Shown here in pieces: positions 9,263 through 18,445 of a DNA stretch of 64,000 bases. Numbering within the stretch: the first letter of the stretch is position 1; every line of letters begins with the position of its first letter. A model generated the notes under the pieces. That model made no database searches and had not been told where the DNA came from. It worked only from the letters and a program-made list of their open reading frames with translations. The translations under genes were made by a program, and so were the position numbers. The stretch is taken from positions 398,668 through 462,667 of the forward strand of contig NW_005195300.1 of assembly GCF_000372725.1 (NCBI RefSeq), in the 5' to 3' direction. The stretch comes from Emiliania huxleyi CCMP1516 (Eukaryota > Haptophyta > Isochrysidales > Noelaerhabdaceae).

Positions 9263-10711
9263 ATGAGCAATTGCAAAAAGAGCGGTCGTGGATGGTGGAA
9301 TCCGGTCAACAGGAAAGATCCGAACGTCTTCGAGTTCAAGATTATTGGTTCTTGGGGAAACGATGATACGGGCACGATCTCCGTAGAGATGTTCAACGAC
9401 AACGCGCACCCCCTTCTGATTTCGATGAGAAGTCGGTACAGCTATAAACCGTGTGGCACGTTTAACGAGTACTCTTTCCCAGTCGGATATTCGGACTATG
9501 GTCCTATTCCGGTAGAAGACGGCGACAAGTATTGCCTCCCTATCAGCACCGTCTTGAGAGCGACTTTCGTGACTCACGGTAAACCTTCAACTTGCGACGA
9601 CTCGCTGACAGCTGATCATGCGCACATCCGCGGACTCGGGGTGGTGCGTTCTGACTGCGATTATGATAAGGATACGGAAGTTGTAGGCTGCAAAGCCAAA
9701 GGTATAATCCAGCTACGAGGGCAGGAGGTCAAAGTCGAGGACGTGACGATTGTCGGTGCAGGGCCGGACAATCGCCACGTGATGCTGAATGCCCAGTGGG
9801 ATTGCAGCGACGGGTCAACGGGTGCAGTGGTCAACAATGTGAAGGTGCTCGGAACATGGTACATGTCGACCGATGGAATCGCCGCTACGGGGGTCGACGG
9901 TTTGGTGACAAACAGCTTCGTGATGACCCACGACGATGCGTATAAGCCGATGGAGAAAGATCAGAAATTCTTCAACAACATCGTATGGCCTGGTACGAAT
10001 GGTTGGGCCCTTATGTTCGGTTGGGAACAACCGGGGTTTTCGGGCGCAACTGTCACTGGCCTGGACGTGTGGCACTCACAAAGGTACTATGATGCGGATG
10101 ATAATTACACATACAAGGCGTGTCTTCCTGATGATCACAATATAGTCCACCGTCCAATGTGCAAACAATACAAGAAGGTCGACGCGATCATGCACTACGG
10201 CGGTCTCATAGGTGCCTACTGGGGTAGGAGCGTCAAAGAAAAGGACGGGAAGACCGTTTCCCCTGCCTATATTGAGAATGTGTTTGTGGACAACGTCCGT
10301 ATCCTTGGCAATGTCCGTCGAGTGTTTGAATTCATCCTGGCTCCCAGCGCTTTCTGCGAGCCCTGGGATCCTGACGCGGGATGGACCTATAACCTCGAGT
10401 GCCAGAATCAAGGAAAGTTCCGGAATTTCACTTTGGGCAAGGACTGGGGGATCAATATGTACGGTAGCAGTCAAGGGCAAAACTCTAGACACGGTACCAT
10501 CAATTCCGCAGTGAAAAGCAGATTCCTGGCCTACCCGGGAAAGGTCGAGCCGGAAACCTCGCCTCCCGGAGTCTATCCAAATATCGATGGACTCCCGGGG
10601 GATACCTGGCCTCCACGTTTTTCTGACTTTAAGTTCAAGATTACCCTGGGACCTGACGAACAGCACCGTCAAGCAGTGAAATTCTCCAAGGACTGTCCAA
10701 CAGGCAAATAA
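9263..10711 (+). CDS. Right-handed beta-helix glycoside hydrolase-like (GH49/dextranase-like)
   Basis: A 482-residue single-exon ORF. Short strands recur with a pectin-lyase-type beta-helix rhythm (IIQLRGQEVKVEDVTIVGAG; VVNNVKVLGTWYMSTDGIAA; GLVTNSFVMTHDDAYKPM). The segment NGWALMFGWEQPGFSGATVT followed by GLDVWHSQRYY resembles the core of GH49 dextranases and isopullulanases, which cleave alpha-glucans; Asp residues in STDG and HDDAYK are candidate catalytic residues. The usual N-terminal beta-sandwich of GH49 is missing and no signal peptide is seen, so the 5' end may be truncated or in an unseen exon. Base composition is clearly less GC-rich than the flanking genes, suggesting recent acquisition. 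The stop codon lies in an AATAAATAAATAAA run. Confidence 0.6.
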   Translation: MSNCKKSGRGWWNPVNRKDPNVFEFKIIGSWGNDDTGTISVEMFNDNAHPLLISMRSRYSYKPCGTFNEYSFPVGYSDYGPIPVEDGDKYCLPISTVLRATFVTHGKPSTCDDSLTADHAHIRGLGVVRSDCDYDKDTEVVGCKAKGIIQLRGQEVKVEDVTIVGAGPDNRHVMLNAQWDCSDGSTGAVVNNVKVLGTWYMSTDGIAATGVDGLVTNSFVMTHDDAYKPMEKDQKFFNNIVWPGTNGWALMFGWEQPGFSGATVTGLDVWHSQRYYDADDNYTYKACLPDDHNIVHRPMCKQYKKVDAIMHYGGLIGAYWGRSVKEKDGKTVSPAYIENVFVDNVRILGNVRRVFEFILAPSAFCEPWDPDAGWTYNLECQNQGKFRNFTLGKDWGINMYGSSQGQNSRHGTINSAVKSRFLAYPGKVEPETSPPGVYPNIDGLPGDTWPPRFSDFKFKITLGPDEQHRQAVKFSKDCPTGK

Positions 10712-10800
10712 ATAAATAAAACGGACACCTCTACTAGGAGATGGGTAAAAAGGAACAGGTCCCCGCCCTTGCGATCTTTGTGCAGGGTTCTTTGTGGGTG
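10706..10800 (+). promoter_or_regulatory. 3'-end motif AATAAATAAATAAA plus conserved downstream block
   Basis: The stop codon of the beta-helix gene is embedded in AAATAAATAAATAAAACGG, followed by GAGATGGG and TCCCCGCCCT. The same order (AATA repeats, ACGG, GAGATGGG, TCCCCGCC) recurs at about 36660-36730. A shorter version (AAATAAATAAATAG, GAGATGGG) follows the secreted-protein gene at about 55486-55522. This suggests a shared mRNA 3'-end or polyadenylation signal, or a dispersed repeat that supplies one. Confidence 0.45.
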
Positions 10801-10893
10801 TGGTCGGCGACTAGCCGGGGTCGTCCTCCCGATGGGGGACTAGCTGGCCTGTCTGCACGTTGCCTCCGTTATCCCTCCTCCTCCGCGGCTCCC

Positions 10894-12215
10894 TCAAGGC
10901 CGGGCGTGCAGCAGCCTCCAGTACTCCCGCTGCACTCCCCTCGGCGAGAGTCGGATCAGGTACCCATCTAGTTTGTCGCTGCCTATCGCCTTTCCTTTTT
11001 TGAATTTCCTGATTGCCGCCTCGCACGCCGACCACGTCAACACGTTATCCGCAAGCCGTCCTGTCCCCCCCACCCCTGGGGGCTGGGCCTCCGCCCTGGC
11101 TGGTTTTGTCATTGCTAGGAGCGCCTCGACCGCCGCCATGTCCGCCTCCCTCCGCGCGTTGATCTCCTTCCCTCTCCTCGCCGCGGCGTCGCGGACTTCG
11201 TCCCCTCGCACCACGTGTCTTTGCCAGACCTGCTCTCCCGTCGTCTGGCAGGTTACCCACTCGCCTCCCTCATACATCGCAACCAGCTCCCCCCCGCCCG
11301 CTCTTCTGCCCATCTCCTTGTTCAGAATCTCGAAGACTCTCCTAGCGTTGTTGCCGCTATTCTCTGTCGCAACCTCCTGCATCACCTCTGTGAGTTTCTC
11401 CCCCCCCGTCCGCGGGCACAGGAGGAACTCCTGTTCAGCGTCGCGTCGTTCGCGCTCACAGACCGCCAACGCCCTCGCGCGCCTTCCTCTATTCGCCAGC
11501 TGTGGCTGAGCCTCGAGGGCCTTCCAGAGCTGCGCTAGGTTTGGCTCCCTCCAAAAGCCCTTCCCCTCCCATACCCTCCTATATCCGTCGCTCATCGTGC
11601 CGCTCCATTTCTTGACCTCGTGCCGTATCCTGAACCACTTCGCCACTTTCCATCGCAGCCTCTCTCTCTTGGACTTAGGTGGCGGCCCTCGGCCACCCGC
11701 CCCCTCGCTTGCCTCCCCGCCTCCCGCGGGCCGCTCCTCTCCGCCCGCTTCGTCATCGCCCTTTGCCCTCCTGGTCGCGACCACCGCCCTAGCGTGTCGC
11801 GTGAGCACCCTCGTCAGCCTCTCGAGCCGGTCTGAGGCACTCAGCTCCTTCTCCGCATCGGCCTGCACCTCGTCATCGAACACCTCCTGTACCGTCTTTG
11901 TGAATCTCTCCTCCACCTCCCGATCCATGAATGTGCTCACCCCCCGCTCCCGAAACTCGCGAGGCCCTCCCACACCACCTACTCCTCCAAAGAATTCCAC
12001 CGCCACCGCCCTGTGGTCGTCACCGCACACCCCCGGCATTGTGCTCGTGCGCCCCATACATGACGCGAGCCCAGATGTGACCACCCAGTTGTCAATCTGC
12101 GTCCCTGCTCGGTAGGTGGCTTCGTCCGCCATGGTCAGCAGCTCTCGGCCTCCATCCCCCAGCATCTGCTCGCGCACTTGAGGCTGCGAGCCGACAATAG
12201 GCTGCCCATTCTTCA
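10894..12215 (-). mobile_element. LINE (non-LTR retrotransposon) fragment: endonuclease end to RT start
   Basis: On the minus strand, the part from about 12215 downward reads like a LINE ORF2. It starts with the last third of an APE-type endonuclease (GGRELLTMADEATYRAGTQI ... GDDHRAVAVEFFGG, where the DH is the conserved C-terminal endonuclease motif). A long Arg/Glu-rich linker follows, then the first RT-like block (EAAIRKFKKGKAIGSDKLDG) and YWRLLHARP before a stop. The catalytic RT motif and everything 3' are missing, and the 5' endonuclease part is missing too, so this is a dead fragment truncated at both ends. The reading frame continues by chance antisense to the neighbouring gene up to 12738. 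Confidence 0.65.
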
Positions 12216-12837
12216 TTGCTGCGTCAAAGGTGGCGCAGGCGCTAGCCGACAAGGGAGCCGTACGCGAGTGTGTAATCACGAGGGCGGGGAGCGTGCATGT
12301 GCCGTGCTGGCCAGACGCCGACCGCGAGACGTACCGGAAGCTTGTTGCCGATGAGCCTCGCACGGCGTCATGGCAGGGCGGCTCGCCACGCGTCACCGTT
12401 GACGGCGACGCGCAGTCTGCGATGGGTGCATCCGAGTTTTTGCAGACGTACGGCCACCTCCTCGACGGTCCGCAGGAGCTAGGCCTGCCGCAGAGCGCGG
12501 CACGGTGGTGGGCGGAGGCGACGAGCTCGAGTATAAAGCCGCTGTTTGTCGCCGCATACGTCACTGGCGCCAAGGCCTTCTTCGAAGCCGACCCCGCCGG
12601 GCAGGAGGGAGCAGCACGCCCCCAAACGGTCTGCGGCTTGTGTGTGTGTACGGGCGGCGTTTCGCTGTGTAGGCGCTGCACGAGAAGCGGGGCCGGATCG
12701 TCTACGAGGACATCGGATCCGCAACGTTTGGCAACCACTCGCTCGACCGCTCAGCCGACGTCGCGCTCGACAAGTTCCTCTCAAAATCGTGCGAGGGGCT
12801 TGGCATGGGCTTGGATGGGGGGAAGGTGTCCGTTTGA
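12216..12837 (+). pseudogene. Unknown gene, 5'-truncated next to the LINE fragment
   Basis: The plus strand reads SKVAQALADKGAVRECVITR through VTGAKAFFEADP (about 12216-12592). With a likely intron to the TAG at 12672 it resumes ALHEKRGRIVYEDIGSATFG ... GLGMGLDGGKVSV with a stop at 12835-12837. Composition and continuity look coding, but I do not recognise the family. Nothing coding precedes 12216, where the LINE fragment begins in the opposite orientation; the simplest reading is that the retroelement, or a rearrangement involving it, replaced the 5' end of the gene. Confidence 0.4.
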
Positions 12838-12910
12838 GACAGATGATCTGTGCCACGCTGGCGCGGGCGGGCGCTCAGATGGTGTGATGATGACGCCCAG
12901 CTACGTCGCC

Positions 12911-12997
12911 GCACATGCACATGGACATGTGCACATGCACATACATGCACATGCACGTGTCATGCATGGCATGTGCATGTGCATGTATGTGTGTGGG
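12911..12997. repeat. ATGCAC-rich hairpin
   Basis: (CACATG/ATGCAC) repeats form a near-perfect palindrome. The 19-bp arm CACATACATGCACATGCAC is followed, after a spacer of about 18 bp, by its exact complement GTGCATGTGCATGTATGTG. Alternating purine-pyrimidine sequence like this can extrude as a cruciform or adopt Z-DNA. Confidence 0.75.
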
Positions 12998-13189
12998 GAG
13001 GGTCGTTCGCGCTTCAACTCGGCACCGTGCAGGGCTGTGGTCGTCTCGACTGCAGCGTGCGCGCCTGGGCGCAGCTGTGTGCTGTGGAGTGCTGTGTGGA
13101 GACTAATGCATCTTTCTTCCATGATTTCTCTTTTTCTTATAACACCAACAGGGCAGACGCGCCACTGAACAAAACGCCCGCGACACACC

Positions 13190-13525
13190 TCAGCCTACGT
13201 CGGGCAGCGCGGGCGCGGCAGCACCAAACCGCGCAGGTGGCGGCTGGGCGGGAGTTGGAGGCAGGATGAAGCCTGGGGCCCAGCCAGTCGCGTCAAGCAG
13301 TGCCTGTGCTTCTCGGATCCACTCAGGCACCATCCTCACCTGGCACGGCTCGCCACTCTCATCGACGGCGATGATCGACGCCCACTGCACGCGCTTCATG
13401 TTGATGCTGCGCGCTCGCTTGCTCACCACGAGTGTGTCCTCGCAAGACTCAAGGCAAGCCAGGGGTGGCCGCTTGCCCAGCACCGAAGGCGTTTCTGAGC
13501 GCTCGGCACGCATCATGATCCTCAA
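13190..13525 (-). CDS. Small hypothetical protein, about 111 residues
   Basis: An ORF from ATG at 13525 (a second Met four codons in) reading MMRAERSETPSVLGKRPPLA ... NMKRVQWASIIAVDESGEP ... RMVPEWIREAQALLDATGW ... and ending in a Pro/Ala-rich tail. Composition looks protein-like but I recognise no family. A TATA-like TTTATAAA at about 13627-13634 lies roughly 100 bp upstream of the start on this strand. It could be a real short gene or the last exon of something larger. Confidence 0.35.
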   Translation of the reverse strand: MRIMMRAERSETPSVLGKRPPLACLESCEDTLVVSKRARSINMKRVQWASIIAVDESGEPCQVRMVPEWIREAQALLDATGWAPGFILPPTPAQPPPARFGAAAPALPDVG

Positions 13526-13984
13526 GGGATGCCGTCGTTTGGTCGCGGCAGAGTCCTCAAGGGACGCGTCGGGGCGGCACGTTTTCTTCTGATTTGCACG
13601 TCTCGCACATGAACAGGGCTCCAGAGATTTATAAAATGAACCCCAAATTACGTGTGAGTGTTAGAGTTGTTTGGTATTGCTATGATTTGCGCTCGCGATA
13701 AGAATTTAAACAAAAGAAAGAAAACAGACACCCAAGAGAGGGATGGGAGGAGAAAAACACGTTCGGATCGCTCCTCATCGCAATTCGCAAACCCTGTCAG
13801 CAGTTCACCTGCGGGGGCGGCACACCTGCTCAAAAAAGGAAGGGGGTTGGAGCCACGGGGCTCGCGTGCTCGCTCGGTGCGCCGCATCACTCTGCGCCAC
13901 TTTTGAGGCGTTGGCGAGGGGCCGGTGAGGCGGCGCCCTCGCGGCGCTTTCCAGCATTTTTTTGGTGCCCCCAGATCGCAGCAC

Positions 13985-16900
13985 ATGACGCCGCTCGTCG
14001 CGCTCTGCTGCCTGCCCGCGCTCGGCTGGCACTCCAGCATAGCCCGCCCAGCCGTGCACAGCACGTCGGCCGTCTCGCGCCACTCTGGCCTCTTGCTGCA
14101 GAGCCTCGTGGAGCCCGGCTCGGCCGCAGACGCGAGCCCGACGCCGAGGCAGCCGCCGCGCGAGGGCAGAGGGCCTCCACGCCCGAGAGGGAGGGGGCGC
14201 GGCGGGCCGCGAGGCGCGTCGCCGGGCGGCCGCGGCCGCGGCGCGACGCTCGTCCTCACCAATCCCATGTACGCCAAGCGAATCAGGCCGCCGCCGCCGC
14301 CGCCTCGGGCGCCGCCGCCGGCGAGGCCTCCGCAGCAGCGCGATTCCCGCGGGCCCGCGAGGCCGGGCGGCGGGATGCAGAACGACGCGATCCCGGCCGC
14401 CGACGGGGGCCTCTCCGGCCCTCCGGCCGACGCGGACGCGGGCGACGGCGCGCCGGGCTCTGACCAGGGCCGGCGGCGCAAGGTGGGCGGAAAGGACCTG
14501 AAGAAGGGAGAGCTGGGGTCGGATCGGGCGCCGAAGAAGGGCGCGAAGGGGCGGGTGGGGAAGCGCGGGCTCCTCGATCGCGACGACGACGCGCCGCTCG
14601 CGACGGCACGCGCCGCCCGTCCCAAGAGGAAGGGCGGCGGCAGGCGCGGTGCGGCGGGGCAGCCGGCGGCGGTAGAGCCGACGGGACCGGTGCGCGTGCG
14701 GCTGGGCGAGAGCATCACGGTGAGCGAGCTGGCGGGGAAGCTGCAGGTGGGGATGGCGGAGGTGGTCAAGGTGCTCATGAAGCGCGGCGTCCTCGCCTCG
14801 GCGACTCAGTCCCTCGACGCAGACACCGCAGAGGAGCGAGACGCTTCCGAGACGCTTCCGAGACACGGCCGAGACACTTCAGTCCCGCCGCAGAGGCGCG
14901 AGACACTTCCGCGACACGGCCGAGACACTTCCGCGACACGGCCGAGACACTTCCGCGACACGGCCGAGACACTTCCGCGACACAGCCGAGACACTTCCGC
15001 GACGCGGCCGAGACACTTCCGCGACACGGCCGAGACACTTCCGCGACGCGGCCGAGACACTTCCGCGACACGGCCGAGACACTTGCGCGACACGGCCGAG
15101 ACACTTCCGAGACGCCTCCCGCAGGCGGTCGCGCTGGCGTTTGGCGCAGACGTGTCGCGAGCGGGCGACGGCGCCGAGGAGGGCGAGGAGGGGGAGGCGG
15201 GCTCGTGGGGCGTGGTCGAGGAAGAGGACCCGCCCGAGTCGCTCGTCCGCCGTCCGCCCGTCGTCACTGTCATGGGGCACGTCGACCACGGAAAGACTTC
15301 GCTGCTCGACGCGCTGCGCACGACCGACGTCGCCGCGGGCGAGGCGGGGGGCATCACGCAGGCGATCGGCGCGTCGCGGGTGAGCGTCGAGGGCGGCGGC
15401 ACGCTCACCTTCATTGACACGCCCGGCCACGCCGCCTTTGCGGAGATGCGCGCGCGCGGCGCCAACGTCACCGATATCGTCATCCTCGTCGTTGCGGGTA
15501 TACGTCGCCCGAGATCGCAATCTCCCCAGGGTTCGGCTCCAGTGTGGGTAGGGGATGGGTGCCCAGCGACGCCGCGCGCCGCATCGTCAGACTCAGAGGA
15601 GCCTGGCTCCAGACCTTCTCCAGACCACTCTCAGCGACACTCTGGCCATGGCAGGCGACGACGGCGTCAAGGAGCAGACGGTGTCGTCGATCAAGGTACC
15701 CGCGCACCCATCCCCTACCCCCCACGGTATCCTAACCCATGCCCTACCCCCACGGTACCCGAACCCATCCCCCAACCCCCCACGGTACCCGAGCCCCCCA
15801 CGGTACCCGAACCCATCCCCTACCCCTCATACCCGGACCCATCCCCTACCCCCGCGGTGCCGTCGGTCCAGGCGGCAAAGGCGGCGGGCGTGCCGATCGT
15901 CGTGGCGGTCAACAAGATGGACAAGCCGGCGGCGGACGCGTCGCAGGTCAAGACGCAGCTGCTGGAGCTAACCCTAACCCTAACCCTAACCCTAACCCTA
16001 ACCCTAACCCTCTAACCCTAACCCTAGGTCAAGACGCAGCTGCTGGAGCACGAGGTTGTCCTCGAGGAGTTTGGCGGCGACGTGTTGTCCGCCGAGGTGT
16101 CTGCCGTCGCGCGCACCGGCCTGGACAAGCTGCTCGAGCAGGTGCCGCTGTAGTGGGGTATGGGTTCGGGTACCGTGGGGGTAGAGTGCACCGGCCTGGA
16201 CAAGCCGCTCGAGCAGGTGCCGCTGTAGTGCGGTGTGGGTTCGGGTACCGTGGGGGTAGAGTGCACCGGCCTGGACAAGCTGCTCGAGCAGGTGCCGCTG
16301 TAGTGGGGTATGGGTTCGGGTACCGTGGGGGTAGAGTGCACCGGCCTGGACAAGCTGCTCGAGCCGGTGCGAGATACGGGGAGATAGGGGGAGATAGGGG
16401 GAGATAGGGGCAAGCTGCTCGAGCAGGCGGGACTCATACCCCACCCCCTCGGTACCCGAGCCCATCCCCTACCCCCACGGTACCCGAACCCATCTCCGCT
16501 CTCGCAGGTGCAGCTGCAGGCGGAGCTCCTTGACCTCAAAGCCAACCCGGACCGCGCCGCCGCCGGCGTGGTTGTCGAGGCGCGGCAGCAGCTCGGCCAG
16601 GGCGCCGTCGCAACCGCGCTCGTGCAGAAGGGCACGCTGCGGGTGGGCGACATCGTCGTGGCCGGCGCGCAGTGGGGCCGAGTGCGGAGGCTGCAGGACG
16701 AGCGCAACGAGGAGGTGAGTGAGTCGGGGCCGTCGACCGCCGTCGAGCTGGTCGGTCTCAACGGCCCGCGCGAGATGTAGCGAGAGGTAGCGAGATGTAG
16801 CGAGAGGTGGCGAGATGTAGCGAGATAGCGAGATGTAGCCGAGATGTAGCGAGATAGCGAGATGTCTTGGTCGGTCTCAACGGCCCGCGCGATTCGCGGC

Positions 16901-18394
16901 GGGGCTGGCTCGACACCGCGCGGGTTCGGGTATCGTGGGGGGGTAGGGGATGGGTCCGGGTATGGGGGGTAGGGGATGGGTTCGGGTACCGTGGGGGTAG
17001 GGGAGGGTTCGACTCCGCGCGAGACTCAGCACTCCGCTAACACCAGCTAGTGCCACGAGCTGGCTCGGTGTCGCCACCAAGCACGGGGCGGCCTGAGCCA
17101 GAATGGGAGCGGCAGACGCGGCGTGGGAAGGTGGTGAAGCGGCCTTCGTTAGTACGTGGCCCCACTTGCCGACGCGCCCTAACTCCTTCGTGCCCTATAA
17201 GCCGCGCCGTGCTGGCCTTGCGGCTGCAGGCCTCCCCGCGGCGGGCGACGCGTTCATCGTGACTGGCGAGGAGACAAAGGCAATCGTGACACGCTCCGCG
17301 AGCCACTCCTTCGTATGTGCCGGTCATGGCGAGTCGCCAAGGAGACATAGGCGCGCCAGATAGCCGAGGTGCGCCAGCAGCTGCAGCGCGACGCGCGGGC
17401 GTCGAAGCTCTTCGCGTCGCGCTCGACCGCCGACCGCGACGCGTTCCTGTCGGGCCCCTCCTCGGAGCTGCCCACCAAGACGCTCGACTTCGTGGTCAAG
17501 AGCGACGTGCAGGTCAGCCATACCCCCGCGTTACCCGAACCCATCCCCTACCCCACGGCACCCGAACCCAGGTCAGCCATACCCCCGCGTTACCCGAACC
17601 CATCCCCTACCCCCACGGTACCCGAACCCATCCCCTTCGTGCAGGGGTCTGCGGAGGCGCTTTGCTCGTCGCTCGAGTCGATTGAGGTGTCGGACGACCT
17701 GCTGCGCGTGCGGACGCGCGTGCTGCGCTCGGGCGCGGGCGCCATCACCGCGGAGGACGTCATGCTCGCGTCCGTCTCGAACGCGGTCGTGCTCGGCTTC
17801 AACTCGGTGGCGGCGCGGCCGACGCGGGAGGCCGGCGGAGCAGAGAGAAAGAAAGAAAGCCGCCGGGCCCAAGGGAGGGGGGGGGGGGGAGGAGGACGGC
17901 ACGCCGCCACCACACAGGGATGTTAAGGAGAGGGGAGTGGTGGTGCTAGCCGTCGCCCACCCTTTGGCGTCTGCCTCTTCCTCTCTCTCCTCGCAGCCCC
18001 TCGCCGATTCTCGCTGCAACCTTCATGCCACCTCGCGGTCGTCCCACTCTCGTCGTTCTCTCCCTTGTCACTTCCTCCTCTGTCGCGTCGTTCTCTTCTG
18101 CCTCGTCCTGTGACGGCACCGCCGCCTGCCGCTCCCTCGCTCTCGCAGGCGGCGGAGCAGTGCAACGTCGAGATCAAGGAGTACTCGATCGTGTACGACC
18201 TGCTCGACGACGTGCGCGCGCTCATGTGCACCCACATCCGACCGCCGCCGAACAAGGCGCTCGGCTCGCTCACGGGCACGGCGGACGTGCTGCAAACCTT
18301 CAAGATTGGCGCCGTCGGGAAAGTGGCCGGCTGCAAGGTGCTGCTCACGCCTCTCCCTCCCTCGCTCTCTCTCTCTCTCCCCCTCTCTCCCTCT

Positions 18395-18445
<51 letters not shown>

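Noticed and set aside
10894..12738. One 614-residue protein
   Set aside because: Only the part up to about 12.2 kb looks like a LINE; the remainder is antisense to a plus-strand coding remnant.
14775..15520. Minus-strand repeat ORFs ([19 protein letters not shown])
   Set aside because: They translate the infB intron 1 repeat and the antisense of exon 2.
15969..16025. True chromosome end or telomere
   Set aside because: The TAACCC tract is only 57 bp and is flanked on both sides by consecutive exon sequence of one gene.
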